From contig JAFTZM010000041.1 in the NCBI GenBank assembly GCA_017464525.1, forward strand, positions 117,518 to 181,517: a stretch of DNA of 64,000 bases, in the 5' to 3' direction. The notes under the pieces are model-generated. The model worked only from the letters and a program-made list of their open reading frames with translations. It did not search any database and was not told the origin of the DNA. Shown here one piece after another: positions 57,011 to 63,747 of this stretch. Numbering within the stretch: the stretch's first letter is position 1; every line of letters begins with the position of its first letter. The DNA comes from Clostridia bacterium (lineage in GTDB: Bacteria > Bacillota > Clostridia > Oscillospirales > QAKW01). The position numbers and the translations under genes were made by a program.

Positions 57011-57505
57011 ATGCCCCCCTACGAGATTGAACGTAAATACCTGATCCAGCGTCCTGATCTCTTAAATCTGAGCACGCTATGCAGGGTAAAAGAAATATGC
57101 CAGACCTATCTGCCCACCGCAGAGGGGTCCCTTCGGGTGCGCCGTACAGAGGAACGGGGCACGGTTTCCTATGTGGAGACCGCCAAGCGCAGCGTTTCCA
57201 CCCTTCGCCGCATCGAGATCGAGCGGGAGCTGACCGAAGAGGAGTATGAACGCCGGCTGGCAGCCCGGGATCCCCGCCGCCAGACCATCCGCAAGACCCG
57301 CTATTGCCTGCCCTACGGCAACCATATCTTCGAGATCGATATTTACCCCTTCTGGACCAAGCAGGCGGTAATGGAGGTTGAATTAAAGGAAGAAAACGAA
57401 GAATTTAGCTTCCCGCCCTTCATCAAGGTGATCCGGGAGGTCAGCGAGGATCCCCGGTACAGCAATCATGCCATGGCACGGGAGATTCCTCCGGAAGATG
57501 AATAA
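57011..57505 (+). CDS. CYTH-domain triphosphate-binding protein
   Basis: 164 residues. 'YEIERKYLIQRP' carries the ExExK signature; alternating charged strands follow ('SLRVRRTEERG', 'RRIEIERELTEEEYERR', 'FEIDIYPF', 'VMEVELKEE'), the triphosphate tunnel pattern of inorganic triphosphatases or thiamine-triphosphatase-like enzymes. GTGAGGTGAAG lies before ATG 57011. Single-gene unit; substrate (PPPi or a nucleotide) undetermined. Confidence 0.93.
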   Translation: MPPYEIERKYLIQRPDLLNLSTLCRVKEICQTYLPTAEGSLRVRRTEERGTVSYVETAKRSVSTLRRIEIERELTEEEYERRLAARDPRRQTIRKTRYCLPYGNHIFEIDIYPFWTKQAVMEVELKEENEEFSFPPFIKVIREVSEDPRYSNHAMAREIPPEDE

Positions 57506-57536
57506 AGTGAGACGCAATGCGTCTCACTTTTTTATT
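57504..57536. terminator. Terminator of the CYTH gene
   Basis: AAAGTGAGACGC / GCGTCTCACTTT with an AAT loop, then TTTATT. The remnant of the SGNH esterase gene runs into this stem from the other strand. Confidence 0.87.
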
Positions 57537-57782
57537 AATTTCAGGTATTCCTGAAAATACCGGCTGCCGAAGATCCGGCAAGATCTGGAATCAAAATGCA
57601 GACCGTCGGGCTTCAGGGTAAGCCCTTCAGCGGAAACCGCCCCGCAACGGGGCAGCTCGGCGGCGATCTCATGAAAGATCTTATTCAGCTCCTTGGGGTA
57701 TTCCCTTCCCGGCCATATTGGATTGACCGATCATTAAAAAACCGGTGACGGTTTCTTCTGTTTGAATTCCGTCTTTGATCAT
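57524..57782 (-). pseudogene. Remnant of a sialate O-acetylesterase-like (SASA/DUF303) SGNH esterase gene
   Basis: ATG 57780-57782 overlaps the degV stop (ATGA). The first frame gives 'TGFLMIGQSNMAGKGI', the exact N-terminal block I of SASA esterases with the catalytic Ser, then stops at TAA. In another frame the C-terminal end follows: 'PKELNKIFHEIAAELPRCGA', then 'AEGLTLKPDGLHFD' (the catalytic DxxH block) and 'SRSCRIFGSRYFQEYLK', to TGA 57524-57526. Roughly 150-200 residues between them are missing, so an internal deletion joined the two ends. It was once the last gene of the marR-degV operon. Confidence 0.88.
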
Positions 57783-58621
57783 ACGTTTTTAAAATAAGCT
57801 GCCGCGATGGCGCCGGGGCCGGCATGGGTGCCTACCACGCTGCCCACCACCGTATAGTTCAATTCCTCCACGTGGCCCTGCCAGATGAAGGCGCTATCCT
57901 CCATATACTTTTTCAGCATATGATCGCTGAGGCCGGTATAGCCCAGCAGCACCGGGCGGGAGAAATCCACACCGCCGGAGCTTTCGATCTCCTTGACCAG
58001 CAGATTATTGCCCTGCTTGGAGCCCCGGGCCTTGCCCAGAACATTGATCTCGCCATCCTCTACGCCGAGGACCGGCTTAATGGAAAGCAGGCTGCCGGCT
58101 ACGGCTGCGGTTTTGGAGATCCGGCCGCCCTTTTTGAGATACTCCAGGGTGTCCACCAGGGCGATCAGGCGCACTCGTTCCCGCTCCTCTTCCAATTGCG
58201 CAGCGATGGCAGAAGCCTCCAGGCCTTCATCCACCAGCTGCAAAGCCCGCTCCACCAGAATGCCGGAGCCAAGAGCCACACTCTTGCTATCCACCACAAA
58301 TACCCGGCCGGGATAATCTCCTGCGGCAATATGGGCGCTCTGGCAGGTACCGGAAAGCTTGGAGGCGATGGTGATGACCACCGCAGCCTCATCCTCTGCC
58401 AGCTTGGCAAATTCCTTCCCGAAAGCATCGGGCGTGGCCTGGCTGGTGATCGGCAACACATCCGATTCGATGAGCTTTTCATAAAAAGCCTTATGATCGA
58501 TGGTTACACCGTCGATATACTCTTCATCCCCGAAATGCACCGTCAGGGGCACCACGGTGACCCGTTCCTTTACTGCAGGAATCAGATCTGCAGTGGAGTC
58601 TACAATAATTTTAACCTTCAT
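57779..58621 (-). CDS. DegV-family fatty-acid-binding protein
   Basis: 280 residues from ATG 58619-58621, 7 bases after GAGG; an ATG 6 bases earlier (58627) is too close to that site. 'IIVDSTADLIP' at the start, 'ITSQATPDAFGKEF', 'LSGTCQSAHIAA' (Ser of the binding site), 'VDSKSVALGSGILVERAL', 'YLKKGGRISKTAAVAGSLLS' and terminal 'GTHAGPGAIAAAYF'. DegV/FakB proteins hold a fatty acid for phosphorylation by FakA. Overlaps the marR stop region and is read from the marR promoter. Confidence 0.93.
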   Translation of the reverse strand: MKVKIIVDSTADLIPAVKERVTVVPLTVHFGDEEYIDGVTIDHKAFYEKLIESDVLPITSQATPDAFGKEFAKLAEDEAAVVITIASKLSGTCQSAHIAAGDYPGRVFVVDSKSVALGSGILVERALQLVDEGLEASAIAAQLEEERERVRLIALVDTLEYLKKGGRISKTAAVAGSLLSIKPVLGVEDGEINVLGKARGSKQGNNLLVKEIESSGGVDFSRPVLLGYTGLSDHMLKKYMEDSAFIWQGHVEELNYTVVGSVVGTHAGPGAIAAAYFKNV

Positions 58622-58623
58622 AC

Positions 58624-59073
58624 TCATTCCTCTGGTAATCCTTCCTTACAAACCTTCCGCAGCTCCTCTGCGATCGTATCCAGCATGGCAAACAGCGCAT
58701 GGCTTTCCTCTTTGCTGATATTGGTTTCAGCCAATCTCACCGCCGTTTCTGCCTTTTTGCATACCTGGCGGGAGATCTCACGGCCCTTGGGAGTCAGAGT
58801 AAGGCGGGCACGGTAGTAAACGCCGTTTTCCTTATGGATCATCCCCTTCTCCTCCAATTCCGCCACTGCACGGCTGACCGCTGCCTTATCCTTTTCGCAG
58901 ATGGTACAGAGTTGAGAGGCTGTGAGCCCTTCCGGATGCTGATCCATGGCTGCTAAATACTGGGCATGGGAGCCTTTTAAACCGAAGCTTTTCATTTCAT
59001 CGGTCTCGATCTTCTGAATACTGCGGCAGATGCCGGAAATGGAAGCGGTGAACCGCTCGTAACGGGAAACCAT
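58624..59073 (-). CDS. MarR-family transcriptional regulator
   Basis: 149 residues from ATG 59071-59073 after GAGGT; upstream in-frame codons lie across the promoter. Winged helix 'GLTASQLCTICEKDKAAVSR' and 'ELEEKGMIHKENGVYYRARL' (wing), with helical ends for dimerisation. First gene of marR-degV(-esterase remnant). The MarR-degV pairing resembles fatty-acid-responsive FapR/FabT-type control of lipid genes, so a fatty-acid ligand is plausible. Confidence 0.93.
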   Translation of the reverse strand: MVSRYERFTASISGICRSIQKIETDEMKSFGLKGSHAQYLAAMDQHPEGLTASQLCTICEKDKAAVSRAVAELEEKGMIHKENGVYYRARLTLTPKGREISRQVCKKAETAVRLAETNISKEESHALFAMLDTIAEELRKVCKEGLPEE

Positions 59074-59107
59074 AAATAATACCTCGCTTGTAAATAAATT
59101 CCAGACA

Positions 59108-59137
59108 AGTATACAAAATTTTTGTTGACTTGTCAAC
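59108..59137 (-). promoter_or_regulatory. marR promoter with palindromic operator
   Basis: Minus strand TTGACA (59131-59136)-N17-TATACT (59108-59113). The palindrome GTTGAC-TT-GTCAAC (59124-59137) covers the -35, a fitting autorepression site for MarR. Confidence 0.8.
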
Positions 59138-59152
59138 ATGAAGACTGGCAAA

Positions 59153-59390
59153 AAAGGTGCCGACCGCAGAAAAAAGGAAATGAGAATGGGATACTTCGTC
59201 TTTTATTGTTCCTCTCAAAACATCATTTTCTTCCTTCTGCAATAAAAAATAAGGAAAAAAACGGCCATGCCGGATTTTTATTTAAATTTTTCTGCTTTCC
59301 GCCGGAACGCCCTCTCGTAGTATCATATACAACTTCGGGACGTTCCAGCGAAATCTGCACTCTTTTTTGCTCAGTCTTCCCTCATTAGCA
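59153..59390. repeat. 238-bp structured intergenic repeat, tandem unit 1
   Basis: Begins AAAGGTGCCGACCGCAG and ends CCTCATTAGCA. Contains a hairpin ACGGC-CAT-GCCGG, a larger stem GGAACG/CGTTCC around the CTCGTAGTAT region, and a T-rich end. Differs from unit 2 at only two positions (A to C in the small hairpin, T to C in the larger loop). Confidence 0.92.
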
Positions 59391-59641
59391 AAAGGTGCCG
59401 ACCGCAGAAAAAAGGAAATGAGAATGGGATACTTCGTCTTTTATTGTTCCTCTCAAAACATCATTTTCTTCCTTCTGCAATAAAAAATAAGGAAAAAACC
59501 GGCCATGCCGGATTTTTATTTAAATTTTTCTGCTTTCCGCCGGAACGCCCTCTCGTAGTATCACATACAACTTCGGGACGTTCCAGCGAAATCTGCACTC
59601 TTTTTTGCTCAGTCTTCCCTCATTAGCAAAAGGTGCCGACC
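59391..59641. repeat. 238-bp structured intergenic repeat, tandem unit 2 plus start of a third
   Basis: Exact period of 238 to unit 1 (59391-59628), followed by the first 13 bases of a third unit (59629-59641) before unrelated sequence. The unit-2 hairpin is fully paired, CCGGC-CAT-GCCGG. The 580-base gap between marR and the PHP gene holds nothing else. Confidence 0.92.
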
Positions 59642-59654
59642 GTAAAAATACCGT

Positions 59655-60620
59655 TTATTCTTCCCACTCCTGCTGCAGAAAAGCCCGGGTGATGGCCTTT
59701 TTGCCGTAGGTATCGGCAACCTCCAGATAAAGAAACTCCGGCACCTCCTTAAAGGCGGAAAGCTCGAATTCCGCATGGGTAAGGGTATCCCCATGAGCCC
59801 GCTCATGCTTAGTGCTGTATCCGGGGCCCCGGAGGCAGATGCAGCAAACACCGGAGGTCTCTGCATGAACAACGCCATCCTCCGCCCAAAGTTCCTTGAT
59901 AACAGGGCCGGTGGAGGCATAGCAATCCCCCTTTTCCATGGCGGCGATGACCGCCTCTTGGGTCAGGGCCTTGGCTTGGATCATGGTGAAGCCGCCAAAG
60001 CTATCGTTTTTGGGCTCCCCAATGGGATGGGTATCATGATTATCGTCTGTGGCGGTGGGGATCAGCATTTTTCCTTCCCGGAGCATCTGAATATATTCTT
60101 CCTCGCCCCAGCCGTTGAGCATGACCTCCTCGCAGCCGGTATTGAACACCTCAAAGCCCCAGAGCCCCTCCAAGGGGCCGAAATCCCGGATATCCTGCAA
60201 AGACCAGCGAGGATGGTTATACTGCACCAGAAAACGGTCGGAGACCTTGGCGATCAGCTCATTCCATGCATCGGGACCGTAATGCTTCTTCATATAGTCC
60301 TGATCGTAAAAGGAAAGGTCTGTTTCATCGGCTTTTCTGGCGAAGAAATTCAGGTGGTAGGTAGGTCTGTACTTTTTGTTCTCATCCCGCCGGTCGGAGC
60401 CGTCCAGCTCCACTGAGGTGAGGGCCAGAAAATCCTCCCGGTTCAGCTCCGGATGGGGGATCAGCTTGCGATGGTCGGTAAAGGCCACGATCTGATAGCC
60501 CTCCTTGCGGTAGGCTTCCGCCAGTGCCTCCACCGTCATCTTACCGTCGGAAACGGTGCTGTGGCAATGCAGATTTGCCTTATACCAGCGATCTCCATTG
60601 GTGATCAATTGCTTTTTCAT
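59655..60620 (-). CDS. PHP-domain protein, paralog 2
   Basis: 321 residues from ATG 60618-60620, with GGAGAG upstream inside the end of the previous gene. 'YKANLHCHSTVSDGKMTVEA' (HxHST), 'IVAFTDHRKLIPHPEL' (TDH), 'VQYNHPRWSLQDIRDFGPLE', 'PTATDDNHDTHPIGEP' (the D-x-x-H metal motif as DDNH) and a C-terminal beta domain of about 80 residues ('CCICLRGPGYSTKHERAHGD'). Closely similar throughout to the gene upstream (60623-61594). Metal-dependent phosphoesterase fold; substrate unknown. It ends just before the tandem repeats. Confidence 0.9.
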   Translation of the reverse strand: MKKQLITNGDRWYKANLHCHSTVSDGKMTVEALAEAYRKEGYQIVAFTDHRKLIPHPELNREDFLALTSVELDGSDRRDENKKYRPTYHLNFFARKADETDLSFYDQDYMKKHYGPDAWNELIAKVSDRFLVQYNHPRWSLQDIRDFGPLEGLWGFEVFNTGCEEVMLNGWGEEEYIQMLREGKMLIPTATDDNHDTHPIGEPKNDSFGGFTMIQAKALTQEAVIAAMEKGDCYASTGPVIKELWAEDGVVHAETSGVCCICLRGPGYSTKHERAHGDTLTHAEFELSAFKEVPEFLYLEVADTYGKKAITRAFLQQEWEE

Positions 60621-60622
60621 GG

Positions 60623-61594
60623 TTATTCTCTCCATTCTTCCGGGAAAAATGCCCGGGTGATCGCACGTTCATTATGAGTATCCCACACTTCAAACCGCAG
60701 GTAGCGGGGCGGGGTCTTCAATTCAGCCAGATCAAAGACCGCCTCGGTGAGGGTATCCTCATGGGCATGGGCACTCAAAAAACCCCGGTACTGGGTACGC
60801 AGCAGGATCTTACAGCAGGGAGAGGTTTTGATATACACCTTCCCTTCCTCCGCATAAAGCTCCTCGATCAGCGGGCCGGTGGAGGCATAAAGCTGGCCCT
60901 TTTCCATGGCCTCCAGCACTGCATTGTACTCCAACCGCTCTGCCCGGATCATGGTGAAGCAGCGAAAGCTATCGCTCATGGGATGATCCAGAGGAGAACC
61001 GTTATGGTTATCATCGCCGGCGGTGGGAACAGGAAATTTTTCCTCCCACAGCATCTCCAGATACTGCTGATCCCCCCAACCGTTGCGCTTATAGGTCTGG
61101 CTGCCGCCGTTGAAGGCCTCAAAGCCCCAAAGCCCTTCCAGAGGGCCGAAATCCCGCACCGTCTGCTGGCTCCAGTAGGGGTGATTATATTGCGCCAAAA
61201 AGCCCGCTTCATTGGCACGCCGGATCAGATCGTTGATCAACTCCACGCTGTAGATCCCCTTGGCCTGGTATTCCAGCCGGGGGAAATCCACAAATTCAGC
61301 GCAGTTTTCATCCTTGGCAAAAAAGTTCAGGTGATAGGTGGTACGTTCCTCATTATCCGGATCCCGAAAATCCTTGATGCTGGCCTCGATGGAAGTGATG
61401 GGCAGAAAGCTCTCGTCCTTCAGCTCCGGGTGAGGCACCAGCACATGGTGATCGGAATAGGCGTAGATCTGATAGCCCCGAGATTTATAAAGCTCTTTGA
61501 CCTCCTCGGGAGTAAACTTCCCATCGGAAACGGTGCAATGGGAATGAAGATTGGCCTTATACCAGCTACCTTCTTTTTTAAATAAGTATTTCAT
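60623..61594 (-). CDS. PHP-domain protein, paralog 1
   Basis: 323 residues from ATG 61592-61594 after GGAGG. Same motifs as paralog 2: 'YKANLHSHCTVSDGKFTPEE', 'AYSDHHVLVPHPEL', 'AQYNHPYWSQQTVRDFGPLE', 'PTAGDDNHNGSPLDHP', and a C-terminal beta domain ('FLSAHAHEDTLTEAVFDLAE'). The two genes form an operon 2 bases apart and clearly come from duplication. Both are longer than the PHP protein at 49.5 kb and carry the extra domain. Confidence 0.9.
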   Translation of the reverse strand: MKYLFKKEGSWYKANLHSHCTVSDGKFTPEEVKELYKSRGYQIYAYSDHHVLVPHPELKDESFLPITSIEASIKDFRDPDNEERTTYHLNFFAKDENCAEFVDFPRLEYQAKGIYSVELINDLIRRANEAGFLAQYNHPYWSQQTVRDFGPLEGLWGFEAFNGGSQTYKRNGWGDQQYLEMLWEEKFPVPTAGDDNHNGSPLDHPMSDSFRCFTMIRAERLEYNAVLEAMEKGQLYASTGPLIEELYAEEGKVYIKTSPCCKILLRTQYRGFLSAHAHEDTLTEAVFDLAELKTPPRYLRFEVWDTHNERAITRAFFPEEWRE

Positions 61595-61604
61595 AATTCC
61601 TCCG

Positions 61605-61644
61605 AAAAAACAAAAGGAGTAGCCCGATACCATCGGGCTGCTCC
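61605..61644 (-). terminator. Terminator upstream of the PHP pair
   Basis: On the minus strand GGAGCAGCCCGAT / ATCGGGCTACTCC, a 3-base loop, then TTTTGTTTTTTC. It ends the unit of the two unknown genes. Confidence 0.85.
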
Positions 61645-61646
61645 AA

Positions 61647-62183
61647 TCATTTCATATAACCGAACCGCCCCACAAAGAGCAGCAGCCGCTGGACCGGTAC
61701 GCCCAAAACAGTACCCACCAGCGAGATCGTCCATGCAGTTTGGTTTTTAAAGATGCGGGAAAGGCCGCGAAACTCCAAGCCCCGGAGCCAGATATAAAGC
61801 ACCAGCGCCACAACCAGCAGCGCAACAGCCAGCCCCAGCAGCACCAGTACCATCCCGCCGCCGTCCAGATACTGCACTGCAGCCCAAAGCACCGCCATAC
61901 CGGCCACCGCTACCAGAGTGGGGCACCACCACAGCAGCAGTTCAGCCCGCTTGGCCAGCCGATCCTTTTCCGCCAGATGAAGGGTGTACCAAACCTGACC
62001 GCCCGGCAAAAAGGCAGGCAGATAAGGCTTCAGCCCCTTTCTGCGGCCGATGGTATACAGCCCCACGGCCCCGAAGATCCAGCAGACGATATTCAGCAAC
62101 AGCCAGCCCAGAAACAGCACCAGCGCTGTTTTAAAGATCCAGGGCTTTTGCACCAGATCAATGAGTTTCGAAAGCGTTTCCAT
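61647..62183 (-). CDS. Membrane protein of unknown function
   Basis: 178 residues. Helices at about 15-45 ('IFKTALVLFLGWLLLNIVCW'), 83-103, 108-132 and 150-170, with basic loops ('RRKGLKPYLPAFLPGGQVWY'). The phrase about a solid position of 'YLPAFLPGGQVWYTLHLAE' recalls DUF5684-like small membrane proteins, but this is not certain. It lies 3 bases downstream of the 99-residue gene, so the two form an operon. Confidence 0.65.
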   Translation of the reverse strand: METLSKLIDLVQKPWIFKTALVLFLGWLLLNIVCWIFGAVGLYTIGRRKGLKPYLPAFLPGGQVWYTLHLAEKDRLAKRAELLLWWCPTLVAVAGMAVLWAAVQYLDGGGMVLVLLGLAVALLVVALVLYIWLRGLEFRGLSRIFKNQTAWTISLVGTVLGVPVQRLLLFVGRFGYMK

Positions 62184-62186
62184 TTT

Positions 62187-62486
62187 TTAATCCTTCTTGT
62201 TCAATGCGCGCTGCAGCCATACCATACCGATATCCAGCGCTTCATACAGGCTGTTCTTTTCGCTCTTCTTCTGGGAACGTTCAAAAATGGATACATTTTC
62301 ATCGGTGGAAAGCAGCTCCACCGAGACCTTGGTAGGAAGAGCCTCGGCCGTACCGTCGGTCGCCATAATATTGATAAAGACCACATAGGGCTCCTTGGGA
62401 TCGCCGTAATAAATGCAGTTGCCGCTCCGCACCAGGGGATAGCCTTTATAAATCGTAAAGGGCAGTTTTTCTTTTTTGGTTGCCAT
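62187..62486 (-). CDS. Conserved-looking hypothetical protein
   Basis: 99 residues from ATG 62484-62486 after AAAGGAGG; earlier codons in the frame lie across the promoter. Mixed alpha/beta, no helix long enough for the membrane: 'LPFTIYKGYPLVRSGNCIYY', 'DPKEPYVVFINIMA', 'VSVELLSTDENVSIF' and a helical 'SLYEALDIGMVWLQRAL' end. I do not recognise the family. First gene of the unit with the membrane protein. Confidence 0.7.
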   Translation of the reverse strand: MATKKEKLPFTIYKGYPLVRSGNCIYYGDPKEPYVVFINIMATDGTAEALPTKVSVELLSTDENVSIFERSQKKSEKNSLYEALDIGMVWLQRALNKKD

Positions 62487-62516
62487 ATTCTTGCCTCCTT
62501 TAATCATTCTCTGAAT

Positions 62517-62545
62517 ATTGTACCACATCCAAAAGGGAAAGTAAA
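62517..62545 (-). promoter_or_regulatory. Promoter of the hypothetical/membrane gene pair
   Basis: Minus strand TTTACT-N17-TACAAT. Confidence 0.65.
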
Positions 62546-62588
62546 CATGAAATTTCACACCTTTTTCACTCTTTTCCGTAAAATAGGA

Positions 62589-62605
62589 TGAGGAACAGTT
62601 CCTCA
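62589..62605. promoter_or_regulatory. Palindrome in the cotJ leader
   Basis: TGAGGAAC-A-GTTCCTCA, perfect 8-bp arms around one base, ending 2 bases before the cotJA ribosome site. As DNA it suits an operator; as RNA the 1-base loop is unlikely to close fully. Confidence 0.5.
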
Positions 62606-62621
62606 GGAAAGGAGAATCCCA

Positions 62622-62843
62622 ATGGATGATTTTGATTTACGGGATATGCTGGCACCGCCCCTGCGGATGCAGTCGGATCTGCCGGCAGAGCCCGATCGTA
62701 TGCATCAACCCTCCATGGTGCTTGCCATGGCCTATGTGCCGGCGCAAAAGTGGCAGGAGCTCTATGAGCCCAATGAAGCCCTGCACCGTGGAACCATCTT
62801 CCGGCAGCTGGATCTGCCCTTTGAAGGAGGTGCGGATCATTGA
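62622..62843 (+). CDS. cotJA: Spore coat protein CotJA
   Basis: 73 residues, GGAAAGGAG before ATG 62622. 'LAMAYVPAQKWQELYEPNEA' and 'LHRGTIFRQLDLPFEG' form the CotJA signature (PF11007). Part of the spore coat in the mother cell. ATGA-type overlap of 4 bases with cotJB. No standard sigma-A promoter is seen upstream, which is expected for sigma-E control, though no clear sigma-E site could be assigned either. Confidence 0.93.
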   Translation: MDDFDLRDMLAPPLRMQSDLPAEPDRMHQPSMVLAMAYVPAQKWQELYEPNEALHRGTIFRQLDLPFEGGADH

Positions 62844-63091
62844 GTGAGAAGCAACGTATGATGGAAGCGGTATACACCAACGGCTTTGCCGCCGATGAGG
62901 CCCGGCTGTTTTTGGATACCCACCCCAATGATCCCGATGCCCTCAATTATTATCAGAAAAAGATCGGCCTGTACAACCAGGCTGTTGCGTGCTATGAGGA
63001 AAAATTCGGCCCCATCCGCCCGGAAAACGGCGGAATGAACGGCAGCTGGGCTTGGGCAACGACCCCCTGGCCCTGGGAAGGAGGAATGTGA
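62840..63091 (+). CDS. cotJB: Spore coat protein CotJB
   Basis: 83 residues. 'AVYTNGFAADEARLFLDTHP' and 'DALNYYQKKIGLYNQAVACY' are typical of CotJB (helical), with a Gly/Trp-rich tail 'GMNGSWAWATTPWPWEGGM'. Encoded inside the cotJABC operon; GAAGGAGG lies in the end of cotJA. Confidence 0.93.
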   Translation: MSEKQRMMEAVYTNGFAADEARLFLDTHPNDPDALNYYQKKIGLYNQAVACYEEKFGPIRPENGGMNGSWAWATTPWPWEGGM

Positions 63092-63094
63092 GCC

Positions 63095-63616
63095 ATGTGG
63101 ACTTATCAGAAACGGTTGCAATACCCGGTCAACATCAAAAAACCCGACGCCCGCCTGGCAAAGGTGATCATGAGTCAGTTCGGAGGCCCGGACGGAGAAC
63201 TGGGTGCCTCCCAGCGGTATCTTTCCCAGCGCTATGCCATGCCCTACAGCGAGGTAGCCGCCACCTTAACGGATATCGGCACCGAAGAGCTTGCCCATAT
63301 GGAGATCGTATCCACCATCGTGCGCCAGCTTTTAAAGGGTCTATCTGCCGATGAGATCCAAAACCAGGGCTTTGCCGATTATTATGTGGATCACACCGCC
63401 GGGATCTGGCCGCAATCGGCCGGAGGCGTGCCCTTTGCTTCCATCGAGTTCCAATCCAAGGGCGATCCCATCACCGACCTCACCGAAGATCTGGCAGCAG
63501 ATGCCACGACTGCCAAAGAACAACCGGCATTTCGGGAAACCCGAAAACCCTTGATATTACTGGGTTTTTGGCACTTTGAGACTTTTCACAAAAATGGCAT
63601 ACCTGCAATCACATAA
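63095..63616 (+). pseudogene. cotJC: CotJC (manganese-catalase-like) gene, 3' end replaced
   Basis: Starts normally: 'MWTYQKRLQYPVNIKKPDAR', 'SQRYAMPYSEVAATLTDIGT', 'EELAHMEIVSTIVRQLL' (EExxH diiron-type ligand) to 'DPITDLTEDLAAD'. At about 63503 the match to the family stops; the remaining 38 residues ('ATTAKEQPAFRETRKPLILL' onward) are unlike CotJC, which normally continues for some 50 residues with a second metal-ligand helix (E-x-x-H-F-Q-R-F-G). The frame then stops at 63614-63616. The last helix and its ligands are lost, so the product is probably inactive. Confidence 0.8.
63530..63546. repeat. Short inverted repeat at the cotJC junction
   Basis: TTTCGGG-AAA-CCCGAAA, perfect 7-bp arms, 27 bases after the point where cotJC homology ends. 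No T-run, so not a terminator. Confidence 0.5.
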
Positions 63617-63701
63617 GAACAACTTGACCCCAATTTACACTAATTTTTGCAAAATTCACGATAGGACAAGCTGTTTCCGAGGAAAAATTTAAACCAAAAT
63701 C

Positions 63702-63747
63702 AAGAAGCTCCTAACTGCTCAAATTGACAGCTAGGAGCTTCTTTTAC
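63702..63747 (+). terminator. Rho-independent terminator upstream of hsdS
   Basis: AAGAAGCTCCTA / TAGGAGCTTCTT, 12-bp arms, 18-base loop, then TTTAC. Between 63617 and 63701 no gene is seen. Confidence 0.65.

Noticed and set aside
59153..59641. Tandem repeats considered as a CRISPR array
   Set aside because: Units are 238 bp and contiguous with no variable spacers; no cas genes nearby.
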